Source: Bacteroidia bacterium
GTDB lineage: Bacteria > Bacteroidota > Bacteroidia > Chitinophagales > Chitinophagaceae
DNA length: 64,000 bases
Direction of reading: 5' to 3'
Assembly (NCBI GenBank): GCA_030426665.1
Contig: JAUHYD010000015.1
Span: 1 to 64,000, forward strand
The notes under the pieces are model-generated. The model did not search any database and had not been told where the DNA came from. It was given only the letters and a program-made list of their open reading frames with translations. Shown piece by piece: positions 1-9,426 of the stretch. Made by a program: the position numbers and the translations under genes. How positions within the stretch are numbered: the first letter of the stretch is position 1; each line of letters opens with the position of its first letter.

Positions 1-160
1 GATAGAGGTAAATTGCCGAATGATACTATATATTTTGCAGCGCAGTGCAGGTGTTTTTTAGCCGATTTTTATACAGCCTTGACTTTTTGGTTCTTTTGCG
101 TCAAGGCAAAAGAATATATGAAAAAGCCATAATTCACTTTAAAATTAGCAATCGAATATC
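1..160 (+). repeat. Direct repeat copy 1 (about 160 bp)
   Basis: This copy is almost identical to 327-485, with a few substitutions and one 1-bp indel. It begins at the window edge, so it may extend further left. It contains two overlapping palindromes: an outer pair GCCTTGAC...GTCAAGGC and a 9-bp pair TTCTTTTGC...GCAAAAGAA. These share bases, so only one can form at a time. No convincing gene lies inside. Confidence 0.9.
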
Positions 161-326
161 TGTTCTTGACTGTTGATGTATATTGTATCATCCTTCCATC
201 AAGACTCCAACAAATAAGCAACACCCAAACCGGCCTTATAAAAATGGCGTTAAGAATAATGCCGAAATGAAGCGACCGCAAAATCTATGTACAGATATAT
301 TCAGTAGCCGCTAGTAAGCCCCTGTC

Positions 327-485
327 GATAGTGGTAAATTGCCGAATGATACTATATATTTTGCAGCGTAGTGCAGGTGTTTTTTAGCCTATTTTTATAC
401 AGCCTTGACTTTTTGGTTCTTTTGCGTCAAGGCAAAAGAACAAATGAAAAAGCCATAATTCACTTAAAGTTAGCAATCGAATATC
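327..485 (+). repeat. Direct repeat copy 2 (about 160 bp)
   Basis: Second copy of the repeat at 1-160, offset by 325-326 bp. The overlapping palindromes GCCTTGAC/GTCAAGGC and TTCTTTTGC/GCAAAAGAA are fully conserved, whereas a few flanking positions vary. That suggests either selection on the structure or recent duplication. Confidence 0.9.
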
Positions 486-960
486 CGCTAATCGTAGTCT
501 GCCGTAAGATGTGAGTTCGGCAAAGCCCTCGACGGACTATCTCACTGGGCCGTTCACGATTTTTTGGCGTGATTTTTGATGAGAATACTACAATAATCCA
601 AACCCTTTCAATATGTCAGTTGCCAAAACAAATCTATCCTCGCGACTACCACTTTTTCGTAACGCATTCTAAAGCAACTTTTGCCCAATCATGGTAAAAA
701 GTGCGCAATTTTTGCGCAATTTTTATTGTATAACTAATTTATTATCAATCTTTTAGATAAAAAATAGAATGCGTATGATAAGTGCGCAATTTTACAAAGT
801 CGATGTATTGATATGTATGGTGTTGTGAATATGCTTACAATTTATTAAGCGAGCCGGATAGCAGCAATAGTCAAAAATAGTAGTAGCCGACTATGGGTAA
901 CTGTTGGCAATTTGTATAACCATTTGTCTGTTGTGATTTATACTTTTTGCCTGCTGTATT
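486..960. other. Non-coding stretch with short repeats
   Basis: No supported gene. It holds three copies of GCGCAATTTT (about 703, 714 and 784) and a 10-bp inverted pair ACGCATTCTA/TAGAATGCGT at about 662-671 and 765-774. The 490-530 part shares a 12-base match (GCCGTAAGATGT) with the island repeat near 31250, in inverse orientation. It is otherwise AT-rich. Confidence 0.5.
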
Positions 961-974
961 TTCCGTTAACTTTG
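946..974 (+). promoter_or_regulatory. Bacteroidota-type promoter for the M16 protease gene
   Basis: TTTG at 946-949, a 17-nt spacer, then TAACTTTG at 967-974, matching the TTTG/TAnnTTTG consensus of Bacteroidota sigma-A. The start codon is 24 nt downstream. Confidence 0.55.
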
Positions 975-998
975 ACAACTTCAATATAGATAAATTAT

Positions 999-2252
999 AT
1001 GCTGCACTTTGATAGGTTTACGCTTGACAATGGTCTAAGGGTATTGGTACATACAGACAAAGCAACGCCGATGGTTGCCATAAATGTACTGTACGATGTA
1101 GGAGCAAGGGATGAGGATACCTCCCGCACGGGTTTTGCACACTTATTTGAGCATCTGATGTTTGGTGGTAGTTTAAATATACCGGAGTATGACGAGCCGC
1201 TGCAGATGGCAGGCGGTGAAAATAACGCCTATACGACCAACGATATTACCAATTACTATTTGCAACTACCGCTTCAGAATATAGAGACCGGCTTTTGGTT
1301 GGAAAGCGACCGGATGCTATCACTGGCATTTGGAGAGAAGAGCCTCGATGTACAGCGCAAGGTAGTATGCGAAGAGTTTAAGGAGCATTATCTGAACAAG
1401 CCGTATGGCGATGTTTGGCACGTACTGCGCAAGTTGGCATATACTACACATCCGTATCGCTGGCCTACTATCGGCAATTCGCTGAAAGAGATAGAAACGG
1501 CGCATCTGGATGACGTTAAGAATTTCTTTTTCAAGCATTACCGGCCGTCGAGTGCGGTATTGTGTGTAGCGGGCAACGTTACTAAAGAGCAGGTGGCTGC
1601 ATTGGCCGAAAAATGGTTTGGCGACATACCGGCAGGTGAGCAATATGTGCGTTCATTGCCGCAGGAGCCGAGGCAAACCGAAGCCAGAGTTTTGAGCATG
1701 GAAGCAGATGTGCCGCTCGATGCTATATATAAGGCATGGCATATCGGAGGTAGACTTACGCCCGACTACTATGCTGCCGACCTGATAACAGAAATATTGG
1801 GCAGTGGTTACTCCTCCCGTTTGTACAGAAGGCTGGTTAAGGAGGAGCAACTGTTTAGTCATATCAACTGTTATCATACCGGTAGTCTTGACCCCGGCTT
1901 GCTGGTAATAGAGGGGAAAGTAACGGCAGGTACCACAATAGAAGCTGCCAACGAAGCGATAGAGAAAGAGGTTGCTGAGTTCCTGGCGAAGGAGTTTTCC
2001 GATATCGAACTACAAAAGGCTAAGAACAAGATAGAATCAATGATAGCTTTTGAGGATATGAGTTTGCTTAATCGTGCCAACAACCTTGCTTTTTACGAAC
2101 TGTTGGGGGATGCCGGGCTGATAAACGAGGAGTGGGGCAAGTACAGTGCTGTTACGGTAGGGCAAATGCACAAAGCGGCACAAGAGATTTTCAGAGATGA
2201 AAACAGCAATACTTTGCTCTACCGTAAAAAGGCGGATGCAACTGTGGAATAG
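999..2252 (+). CDS. M16 family zinc metallopeptidase
   Basis: Predicted zinc endopeptidase of the M16 (pitrilysin/insulinase, processing-peptidase-like) family, 417 residues. The inverted zinc motif HxxEH is intact (H48, E51, H52), and the distal glutamate falls in the CEEF segment near residue 125. The length is that of a single M16 unit (two homologous halves), as in the half-size bacterial proteins that pair with a second subunit, often an inactive paralogue; no partner lies next to it here. There is no obvious signal peptide, so a cytoplasmic or non-classical location is likely. A promoter lies directly upstream. The next gene follows after 42 nt and may be co-transcribed. Family is certain, substrate is not known. 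Confidence 0.93.
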   Translation: MLHFDRFTLDNGLRVLVHTDKATPMVAINVLYDVGARDEDTSRTGFAHLFEHLMFGGSLNIPEYDEPLQMAGGENNAYTTNDITNYYLQLPLQNIETGFWLESDRMLSLAFGEKSLDVQRKVVCEEFKEHYLNKPYGDVWHVLRKLAYTTHPYRWPTIGNSLKEIETAHLDDVKNFFFKHYRPSSAVLCVAGNVTKEQVAALAEKWFGDIPAGEQYVRSLPQEPRQTEARVLSMEADVPLDAIYKAWHIGGRLTPDYYAADLITEILGSGYSSRLYRRLVKEEQLFSHINCYHTGSLDPGLLVIEGKVTAGTTIEAANEAIEKEVAEFLAKEFSDIELQKAKNKIESMIAFEDMSLLNRANNLAFYELLGDAGLINEEWGKYSAVTVGQMHKAAQEIFRDENSNTLLYRKKADATVE

Positions 2253-2294
2253 TATTAAAAATCAGTTAGTTATAATAATCGACTTAAAGTAGTA

Positions 2295-3260
2295 ATGGGT
2301 AAGTTTACAGAAACAGGTTTCGACAATAGAATTACGTCGCTCTTTGGTATCCGGTATCCTATCATTCAGGGTGGCATGATATGGGCCGCAGGTTGGCGAC
2401 TGGCATCTGCGGTGAGCAATGCCGGAGGATTGGGCATAATAGGGGCGGGTAGTATGTACCCGGAGGTGCTGCGAGAACACATAGAGAAATGTAAGCAGGC
2501 AACAGACAAGCCATTTGCGGTAAACCTGCCATTGCTTTATCCTTCAATAGAAGAACATATTGCTACAATCATTGAACTGAAGGTGCCGATAGTTTTTACC
2601 TCTGCCGGCAATCCTAAGAAGTGGACAGCTATGCTTAAGTCACATGGCATAATAGTTGTTCATGTAGTGTCCAGTGCTAAGTTTGCTCTTAAGTGTCAGG
2701 ATGCCGGCGTAGATGCTGTAGTGGCAGAAGGCTTTGAAGCCGGTGGGCATAACGGCAGAGAGGAAACAACCACCCTATGCCTTATCCCTTCGGTAAGGGC
2801 TGCTATCTCTATTCCATTGATAGCGGCAGGCGGTATTGCTACAGGCAGGGCTATGTTTGCCATGATGGCGTTAGGGGCCGAGGGAGTCCAGATGGGAAGT
2901 CGGTTTGTATGTACGCCGGAGGCTTCGAGCCATGAAGGTTTTAAGCAATCTGTTGTGGCTGCAAAGGAAGGAGATACAGTGCTTACACTCAAGCAGTTAA
3001 CGCCGGTCAGGCTTATTAGGAACAACTTTTATGAAGAGGTGGCGGCTGCTGAAAGTAGATGTGCTTCAACAGAGGAGTTGGGAACATTGCTTGGCCGTGG
3101 GCGGGCAAAGAAAGGGATGTTTGAGGGCAACCTCGAGGAGGGGGAATTGGAAATAGGGCAGGTCAGTAGTATATTATCGGATATACTGCCGGCGGCAGAA
3201 GTAGTAGCGCAGGTATGGCAGGAGTTTAAATCAGCAGCAGACACGCCGTTTACGCTATAA
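2295..3260 (+). CDS. Nitronate monooxygenase / FabK-like flavoprotein
   Basis: FMN-dependent TIM-barrel enzyme of the 2-nitropropane dioxygenase family, 321 residues. Seen in the sequence: the N-terminal PIIQGGM segment, a glycine-rich SNAGGLGIIGAG loop, the EGFEAGGHNG motif with the probable catalytic base H152, and a C-terminal phosphate-binding region (GGIATGRAMFAMMALGAEG). The family includes nitronate monooxygenases, which oxidise alkyl nitronates, and FabK enoyl-ACP reductases; motifs alone do not separate the two. It lies 42 nt after the M16 gene on the same strand. Confidence 0.88.
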   Translation: MGKFTETGFDNRITSLFGIRYPIIQGGMIWAAGWRLASAVSNAGGLGIIGAGSMYPEVLREHIEKCKQATDKPFAVNLPLLYPSIEEHIATIIELKVPIVFTSAGNPKKWTAMLKSHGIIVVHVVSSAKFALKCQDAGVDAVVAEGFEAGGHNGREETTTLCLIPSVRAAISIPLIAAGGIATGRAMFAMMALGAEGVQMGSRFVCTPEASSHEGFKQSVVAAKEGDTVLTLKQLTPVRLIRNNFYEEVAAAESRCASTEELGTLLGRGRAKKGMFEGNLEEGELEIGQVSSILSDILPAAEVVAQVWQEFKSAADTPFTL

Positions 3261-3387
3261 TTTATGTGTGGTTTCGCCAACGTTATTGCGAATAAAAGCG
3301 TCTATATTAAATACAGTATGGAACACAATATGTAACGGAGACAGAAATACATATATGTGTACAGTTGTTGTGTAAAATAATCTTTAG

Positions 3388-3415
3388 TTGCTTTTCATAG
3401 ATTGATATATATTTG
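3388..3415 (+). promoter_or_regulatory. Promoter for the large T9SS cargo gene
   Basis: TTG at 3388-3390, 17-nt spacer, TATATTTG at 3408-3415. The start codon lies 32 nt beyond, consistent with a short leader. Confidence 0.55.
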
Positions 3416-3447
3416 TAAAGCATTTTTATCCTTATTCGGTAAAATTT

Positions 3448-6120
3448 ATGAAAAAATTTTTAATCGTTTTTGCTTTTCTTATTACCTCTATCGGTGCGCA
3501 GGCACAATCGCCCATGTGGCTATTGCCGTCTGTTAATTTAGATGCCTGGTATCCTTTTTGTAGCGCAACAGATGTTTTAGACAGGACATTTACCGGGTAC
3601 GATTTATTGAGTGCCAACATTACGGCAACTACAGACCGCTTCGGTTTTGCGAATAAAGCGTACTCCTACAATGGAGTAAATAGTGAAATGCATTATTCTA
3701 CTACATTTCCTATTCCGATGTTTGGTATTGCAGACTTTACTTATTCATGCCATATCTATCCTACGGCTGCACAAGATGCTATTATTCTGTACAACGGTAA
3801 TCCGACGATTGATGGTTTGGGAATCATAATGAATGACGGTACATTCGGTGGTGGTCCCGGAAATCAGGTATCTATATTATTTGGTGGGGTTAATCAGTCG
3901 ATAGGCTTCCCTGTTACGCTTAATCAATGGCATCACTTACTACTAAGAAGAAATGGTAATAGCTACCTGCTGTATGTAGATGGTGTTCGTCAGGTCGTTT
4001 ATATTCCTGTAGGCCTGCCCGCAAGCGGATACAACCCACCTACTACGGTGTTTCAGCTAGGTTTGGACATTAGTAGCGGCACAAAACCATTTGCCGGGAA
4101 AATTGACGATATAGCGATTTACAGTCGTCAGGTGTCAGATGTGGAAACCAGCCAGCTTCAAGACTTTAATCCAAATATTGTTTTTGAAATAGCCTCCGCT
4201 CCGGATACGGCAACATGCGATAATGTAATTCATTTGGGTGGTGGGATTGATACTTTAACCTATCCGAACAAGACGGTCGATCCGGTATTAGGTTATAAGT
4301 ATACTTGGAATCCTTCGTCAGATACGACTACCACTTTTGATACTACATTTTTGTCTACACCGCAGCCGCCAATTAATATATCTTTGAAAATAGAAAGGAT
4401 GTATTCTTGCCCGACTACCAGAGCAGTATTGGCCACCCATGTTATACCGAGCATTAATATTGGCCCTGACCAAACCGTTTGTGATGGAGATTCGGTGACG
4501 TTGAATCCAACACCTTCACCCGGTTTTACCCACTTATGGAGTACCGGCGATACCACCGGGTCATTGCTGGTTCGCACAACCGGTATCTATTCAGTGACTG
4601 TTGATAGTATGACAATTACCGGTTCAGACACAACGCATTGTTACGCCAGCGATGAAGCGAATATCGTTGTATCTCCTACCACTTATGTTTCTCTTCGATC
4701 AGATACATTGCTTTGTCAGGGAGGAACAGTAACCTTAAGCTCTCTCGATACGCCTTATACTGCGCCGATATACGAATGGAGCGATGGGGTAACAACTACA
4801 CCTACTTTAGATGTTACTGCTACGGGTACCTACTGGCTTAAGGTTACCGATGGTGCGTGCTCGGCAACAGACACCGTAAATATTACCATTGTTTATGACA
4901 CGGTTACGGTAGTTACACCAGACACCGCAATTTGTCAGGGAGCAACAATTGTGGCTACTGCTACTTTTAGCCCGGACATTACTTATCAGTGGACACCTAC
5001 TTCCGGTATCCCTACGTCCGATATTGCTACGCCAACGATTACTGCAGACACTTCTGCCTATTATGTTGTTACGGCCAGCATATTATCCTGCAGGGCGAAA
5101 GACTCCTTCTTTTTGGATGTTCAGCCATATCCTTCAGTTAGCATAGGTGGCAATAGAAATGTATGTAAGTTTGACACGATACATATTACACCTACGGTAA
5201 CACCGCGTTGGTATACCGGGTATTCCTACAATTGGACGCCTCCTACTTTCCTCGACGATGGTACAGCTCCTAATGTGGTCTTTACTGCGGGTGATACAAC
5301 AAAACTGGTACTCACAGTAACAACTCCGGCCGGATGCTCCGGTTCTGATTCTGCCATCATTTACGTATATAACGGAAACTTTGCGTCTATGAACACAGAT
5401 ACTGCAATCTGCCCCGGCGATTCCGTTGTGTTGCAACCTCTTTCTACAGAGCCGGGGGTAACATATTATTCATGGAATCCACCTACTTACCTGAGTGATC
5501 CGTTGTCAGCAAATCCGGTAATTAAGCCTATCAACAATATTAATTATACAGGTATTGCGACCAGCCAGTATGGCTGTAAGGATACAGTAACTTATAGTAT
5601 CACTGTGTTTCCTGCGGCGGTTGTACATCTTGAGGATTCGGTGGTGTTATTTCCCGGTGATGTTTACGAAATTTCTCCATCGTCAAACTGTACTTATTAC
5701 TCATGGACCCCACACGTCGGGTTAAGTGATACTGGTATTTCTAATCCTATTGCGCGTCCGCCGGTAAGTACTAAATACATACTTACAGCAATGACGGAAG
5801 ATGGGTGTTATACTGTAGACTCTATCGGGGTTAGGGTAGAGGACGAGTCAGTAATTTCTGTTCCTAATGCGTTTATTCCCGGGTCGGCTTACAACGGCAA
5901 ATTGAAGGTGATTTTGAATGGTATTGCCAGACTCAGATACTTCAGAATTTATAATCGTTGGGGCGGGTTGGTTTTTGAAGGTAGAGACATAGATGAAGGA
6001 TGGGATGGAACGCTGAATGACGTGGTACAGCCGATGGGTGTTTATATATACGAAGCAGAAGCGGTTACCGAAAAGGGTAAGATTCTTCGGAAGCAAGGCA
6101 ACATTACGTTGCTCAATTAA
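3448..6120 (+). CDS. Secreted LamG/Ig-like repeat protein with CHU_C (gliding-motility type) sorting domain
   Basis: Large predicted cell-surface or secreted protein of 890 residues. It has an N-terminal signal peptide (ends near residue 20, AQA), then a LamG/concanavalin-like domain at about 35-240. Next come about six Ig/PKD-like repeats of 80-90 residues, each starting with a D-x-x-x-C-x-GD pattern and containing a Y-x-W-x-P core. The last ~85 residues form the gliding motility-associated C-terminal domain (IPNAF-like start, RIYNRWG, GWDG, PMGVYIY, GNITLL end), a type B T9SS secretion signal. The LamG domain suggests carbohydrate or adhesin binding, but the ligand is unknown. It is transcribed alone, with its own promoter and terminator. 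Confidence 0.92.
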   Translation: MKKFLIVFAFLITSIGAQAQSPMWLLPSVNLDAWYPFCSATDVLDRTFTGYDLLSANITATTDRFGFANKAYSYNGVNSEMHYSTTFPIPMFGIADFTYSCHIYPTAAQDAIILYNGNPTIDGLGIIMNDGTFGGGPGNQVSILFGGVNQSIGFPVTLNQWHHLLLRRNGNSYLLYVDGVRQVVYIPVGLPASGYNPPTTVFQLGLDISSGTKPFAGKIDDIAIYSRQVSDVETSQLQDFNPNIVFEIASAPDTATCDNVIHLGGGIDTLTYPNKTVDPVLGYKYTWNPSSDTTTTFDTTFLSTPQPPINISLKIERMYSCPTTRAVLATHVIPSINIGPDQTVCDGDSVTLNPTPSPGFTHLWSTGDTTGSLLVRTTGIYSVTVDSMTITGSDTTHCYASDEANIVVSPTTYVSLRSDTLLCQGGTVTLSSLDTPYTAPIYEWSDGVTTTPTLDVTATGTYWLKVTDGACSATDTVNITIVYDTVTVVTPDTAICQGATIVATATFSPDITYQWTPTSGIPTSDIATPTITADTSAYYVVTASILSCRAKDSFFLDVQPYPSVSIGGNRNVCKFDTIHITPTVTPRWYTGYSYNWTPPTFLDDGTAPNVVFTAGDTTKLVLTVTTPAGCSGSDSAIIYVYNGNFASMNTDTAICPGDSVVLQPLSTEPGVTYYSWNPPTYLSDPLSANPVIKPINNINYTGIATSQYGCKDTVTYSITVFPAAVVHLEDSVVLFPGDVYEISPSSNCTYYSWTPHVGLSDTGISNPIARPPVSTKYILTAMTEDGCYTVDSIGVRVEDESVISVPNAFIPGSAYNGKLKVILNGIARLRYFRIYNRWGGLVFEGRDIDEGWDGTLNDVVQPMGVYIYEAEAVTEKGKILRKQGNITLLN

Positions 6121-6144
6121 GCACCCCTGAAAAGCATTTCTAAG

Positions 6145-6174
6145 ACAGGGGTTTGGCAATTGTCAAACCCCTGT
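6145..6174. terminator. Hairpin terminator after the CHU_C protein gene
   Basis: Perfect 11-bp stem ACAGGGGTTTG/CAAACCCCTGT with an 8-nt loop, 25 nt after the stop codon. There is no long T-run, so the termination mechanism is inferred. Confidence 0.6.
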
Positions 6175-6464
6175 TGTTTGCAGTATTCCTAATAAGTCAT
6201 AAATACATTAAATAGGTTTAGGTAGAATTGTTCCGGCAGTCGTTATGCAGGTATGGGAAGTAAGTGTGGAGACCGGGTTTTGCGCCGGTTTTGAATATTG
6301 TGCACGTACGGCTTGATTATTAATAGTACGCCACTCGCTTTAATGACCAGACCAAAACGCCACAAGGCAATATAAGTGCGGAAGTTGAAGGTGAATCCTC
6401 ACTTGATTGTGCCGGCTTTGATTACCATTTTAGTCAGGGATGTTGACATGGCCGTCCAAAAAAA
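6175..6464. other. Intergenic stretch between convergent genes
   Basis: No open frame with coding character on either strand and no RNA gene recognised. It lies between the ends of two convergent genes. Confidence 0.4.
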
Positions 6465-6491
6465 TACTCCGGCCATTTACTGACCGGAGTA
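6455..6491 (-). terminator. Rho-independent terminator of the DUF5106/thioredoxin gene
   Basis: Read on the minus strand: stem TACTCCGG/CCGGAGTA (6465-6472 with 6484-6491) followed by a run of seven T. It sits 28 nt past the stop codon at 6520. Confidence 0.75.
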
Positions 6492-6519
6492 CGTTACTTT
6501 TGATTGAATGAAGTTACTG

Positions 6520-7974
6520 TTACTTCTTATTTTCCTTGTCTTTGGCTTTTTTCTTCTCAATCATATCAATTAAACCAGCGATGTTGGAGTGGTCTAAGCG
6601 CTTACCCTTAATGATTTTCTTGTCATCGAGCAAGTAGATTGTTGGCGTACTATATACGTCAAATGTATTGTGGTAGTTGCTCGTATGATCATTGTCCCAG
6701 GTATTTATCCATTCGCCCATGTTATACTTCTTAATGAAATCGGTAATCTGGTCTTTTTCTCCTTCAGTGGCAACTGTAAATATCGTCACACCCTTTTTCT
6801 TCAGCACTTCCTGATACAAAGAGTCGATAGACGGCATTTCGTGCTTACAATGACCACAGGTAGGGGAGTAGAACAACACAACTGTATACTTGCTTTTTAT
6901 TGTATGCAGGTCTTCTGCCTTGCCTGTTATGATGTTTTTCATTTTCAATTGGGGAGCGATGTTCCCGATAACATTAGGCGCGATTTTCTGAGCCCTGTCT
7001 ATATACTTACTTAGCTCATCATTCTTAAGCCAGAATGCATCGCCCTTCATGTAATAGTTCTCTACGAGGTACACAAACACTTCGTCCATACCCATTACTT
7101 TGCTATTCTCTACATAGCGTGTAAGCCACCAAAGCGTATAGTGGAACATGTCTTTCGTTCCTTTTGTTTTCGCCAACAAGTCATCGGCTTCTTTCTCAAT
7201 GCTATCGGTCCAAGGCAAAACTAACTTGCTGAAATATTCTTCAAGCCGCGCATCATATATCGGCGTATAAATCAGGCGATCGTCTCTGAAGTTAAACCCG
7301 TCCCAGAAATGAGATTTATAATAGCGGTAGTTAAATGTGGTGTCTTTTGTCTTACCGTCTTCCAGGTAGTGGTCACCCTCTGGAATCTTAGGTGTTTCGA
7401 TGGCTCTGAATATTGTTGATAGCAAAGTGTTGGGGTATTGTGCAATATAGTCGCGGCGATACTTGTTTAGCTTTTCAGATTCCGCAACTGCTATTTTTCT
7501 TACTGCGGCTGTGTCCGCTTTTGTCTTGGCTTTTTCAAGTTTCTTTTTAAGCTTGTCTTCACCAATGCTGTATTCTTTCAGGTAGTTTACATATTCGCCA
7601 AAGCGCTTGTTTTCAGGTGAGTTTTTGTATTGAATACCATCCGGGATTTTATCAATAGGTGCAACAATAGTAATGTCGTCGCCCGCGTTCATTAATACTT
7701 CAAAGTTGGTTTTCATGTCAGAGAGGTACAGAATGTATATACCGCCAACAAATTCAGAGCTGGTACTACTCATCACGGCTGTGCCATTTTTGTCAAAGTA
7801 GGCAGAGTCTGTTTTGAAGATAGTCGGGCGGTTTTTCCCATAATAATGTGCCAGAAATACCATCGAGTCCTTAACTCCCGGCATCTTTAAAACCAGATGG
7901 TAGCCATTTTTGGCAAACAACTGCGTTGCGAACGAGGTAAGTAGTAATGCAGTAATTAGTGAAATTCGCTTCAT
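6520..7974 (-). CDS. Periplasmic thioredoxin-like protein (DUF4369-DUF5106-TlpA type)
   Basis: Predicted exported thiol-disulfide protein, 484 residues. A signal peptide ends near residue 21. A DUF4369-like beta-rich domain follows at about 25-115, then a helical DUF5106-like middle part (about 120-340). The C-terminal AhpC/TSA-thioredoxin domain carries a C373-G-H-C376 active site and a later cis-proline segment (STPTIYLLD). Such proteins are common in Bacteroidota and are thought to handle oxidised or damaged envelope thiols; the exact substrate is unknown. It is monocistronic, with a -7 promoter element upstream and a clear terminator downstream. A second, lipoprotein relative lies at 19477-20631. 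Confidence 0.9.
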   Translation of the reverse strand: MKRISLITALLLTSFATQLFAKNGYHLVLKMPGVKDSMVFLAHYYGKNRPTIFKTDSAYFDKNGTAVMSSTSSEFVGGIYILYLSDMKTNFEVLMNAGDDITIVAPIDKIPDGIQYKNSPENKRFGEYVNYLKEYSIGEDKLKKKLEKAKTKADTAAVRKIAVAESEKLNKYRRDYIAQYPNTLLSTIFRAIETPKIPEGDHYLEDGKTKDTTFNYRYYKSHFWDGFNFRDDRLIYTPIYDARLEEYFSKLVLPWTDSIEKEADDLLAKTKGTKDMFHYTLWWLTRYVENSKVMGMDEVFVYLVENYYMKGDAFWLKNDELSKYIDRAQKIAPNVIGNIAPQLKMKNIITGKAEDLHTIKSKYTVVLFYSPTCGHCKHEMPSIDSLYQEVLKKKGVTIFTVATEGEKDQITDFIKKYNMGEWINTWDNDHTSNYHNTFDVYSTPTIYLLDDKKIIKGKRLDHSNIAGLIDMIEKKKAKDKENKK

Positions 7975-8045
7975 ACTCTTTTTGGTTTTTAGTTTGGTCC
8001 CGGTCCAGTCGGGAAATGCTAAATAAAATGGTTAATTCAAGAACT

Positions 8046-8053
8046 CAAAAATA
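8046..8053 (-). promoter_or_regulatory. -7 promoter element for the DUF5106 gene
   Basis: On the minus strand it reads TATTTTTG, matching TAnnTTTG, 72 nt upstream of the start codon. No clear -33 element was found. Confidence 0.35.
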
Positions 8054-8184
8054 GCCTTTATAGTTGTTAGAGTATCTAAAACTTTCACTCATGTATCTAA
8101 AATTCACAAAGTTTTATAATTTATCACGTTTATCTTGTTACAGATAAGTATGGTTCCGATAAACGCGAATTTACGTGTACTAAG

Positions 8185-8697
8185 CTATAGTTGGAGTGTA
8201 TATACCCAATACCTGAGACCGAATCGATTTGGAATTTCGTATCTCATGCAAAAGCCCAGGCTTTCATATAGTTTCCGGGCAGCCTCCATGATTTCTGATG
8301 TGTGCAACGCAATAGTGTGCTCTCCCATACCACGCGCGGCTTCAATGCACTGAATAGTCAGTTTACGGGCAATGCCATTTCGCATAAAATCAGGAGCAAC
8401 GCCAACCATTCTTAAATAGCTCCAATTTGCGGGGTATATATCCCATGGATTGCCACTAGGGACCAGAAACGCCATACCTACAATATCACTGTCATGAATA
8501 CACAAGAACGAGGCAGACTTCTTTATCAGGTCTTCCCACATAGCGTCGACGGAAACGGCATTTTGAAGGGTAGTGAGGTTTTCGGGGGTAAGGTGAGGAG
8601 CGTGACTGCCGTAAGCGTCTAGCGCCAGGAGCTTAAGCGCCGGTATGTCTGCCAATGTTGCTGCGCGATAATCGAAATTGTATAATTGTTTACTCAT
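8185..8697 (-). CDS. GNAT family N-acetyltransferase
   Basis: Predicted acetyl-CoA-dependent N-acyltransferase, 170 residues, the usual length of a single GNAT domain. The acetyl-CoA pyrophosphate-binding loop is visible as GVAPDFMRNGIARKL at about residues 108-122, followed by the beta-5 stretch (TIALHTSEIM) and the KLYESLGF helix typical of the fold. The acceptor cannot be read from sequence. It lies 4 nt downstream of the FMN reductase gene on the same strand and is very likely co-transcribed. Confidence 0.9.
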   Translation of the reverse strand: MSKQLYNFDYRAATLADIPALKLLALDAYGSHAPHLTPENLTTLQNAVSVDAMWEDLIKKSASFLCIHDSDIVGMAFLVPSGNPWDIYPANWSYLRMVGVAPDFMRNGIARKLTIQCIEAARGMGEHTIALHTSEIMEAARKLYESLGFCMRYEIPNRFGLRYWVYTLQL

Positions 8698-8701
8698 GGC
8701 A

Positions 8702-9250
8702 TTATATCGGTTCTATGGTTGTGGAACCGGCAACGATATTATTCAAGGCACTAAGTAATAGTAGTACCTCATTGCGGGTTTCCTCGTCGGTAATAACGCC
8801 TTCCTTACTGATTTTAGTTTGTGCAAATGGGATGATTAGTTGGGTTTCGTCGCGAATGTCTGCTTCTATTATCTTCAATGTTTCCATGAGTGCATTGTGT
8901 CCTTTTTGTCCAACGGATGAAGCCGTAATCAATGCTGTTGGCTTTTGGGAGAATTCATTGGACGAAACCACCCAGTCAATTGCGTTCTTGAGCGAACCGG
9001 GAACACCCATGGCATATTCCGGTGTGCAGATGATGATGGCGTCAGCTTTCCGTAGCATAGTCCGGAAAGATGCAACCGTTGCAGGTGGGGCATCTGTGTT
9101 CAGGTCAGGGTTGAAGTGCGGTAACTCAGATATGCTATTGAATATTTGTACGTTGAAGGTATCCTTGGTCAGCGATTGAATGGCGTGAATGAGATTCAGG
9201 TTGGTTGATTTTTCTCTGGTGCTGCCGGATATGGCGATAATGTTTTTCAT
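8702..9250 (-). CDS. NADPH-dependent FMN reductase family protein
   Basis: Flavodoxin-like NAD(P)H:FMN oxidoreductase, 182 residues. The FMN phosphate-binding loop is near the N-terminus (ISGSTREKSTNLNL), followed by the PEYAMGVPGSLKNAIDW motif typical of the SsuE/ChrR/azoreductase group. The frame stays open to 9445, but the start at 9250 is chosen because the protein begins with the canonical beta-strand there. The upstream extension has no family character and overlaps the divergent cyoE promoter region. Probable first gene of a two-gene unit with the GNAT enzyme. Confidence 0.9.
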   Translation of the reverse strand: MKNIIAISGSTREKSTNLNLIHAIQSLTKDTFNVQIFNSISELPHFNPDLNTDAPPATVASFRTMLRKADAIIICTPEYAMGVPGSLKNAIDWVVSSNEFSQKPTALITASSVGQKGHNALMETLKIIEADIRDETQLIIPFAQTKISKEGVITDEETRNEVLLLLSALNNIVAGSTTIEPI

Positions 9251-9383
9251 AGCGTTTGAAGTGAACTGACTCTTTTTCAAAAAAATAAAGGTATCAATAA
9301 TGGAGCAGACCGGATTTATTCCCCGGTAGGGGCTACTGTTAACACTATGTTGATATTTATCTGAAATAAAACGTGAATTGTCG

Positions 9384-9391
9384 TACTTTTG
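9384..9391 (+). promoter_or_regulatory. -7 promoter element of the cytochrome oxidase assembly operon
   Basis: TACTTTTG matches TAnnTTTG. It lies 36 nt before the ATG at 9427 and downstream of the alternative ATG at 9373, so it argues that cyoE starts at 9427. Confidence 0.5.
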
Positions 9392-9426
9392 CACCTGAAT
9401 TATTCCTGATTGCTTACATAGTATCG

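Noticed and set aside
69-281. 70-codon open frame in the first direct repeat
   Set aside because: The second copy at 327-485 does not preserve a corresponding gene; better explained as repeat DNA.
1-485. CRISPR array
   Set aside because: Only two copies of a long (160 bp) repeat; no short regular repeats with unique spacers here or elsewhere in the window, and no cas genes.
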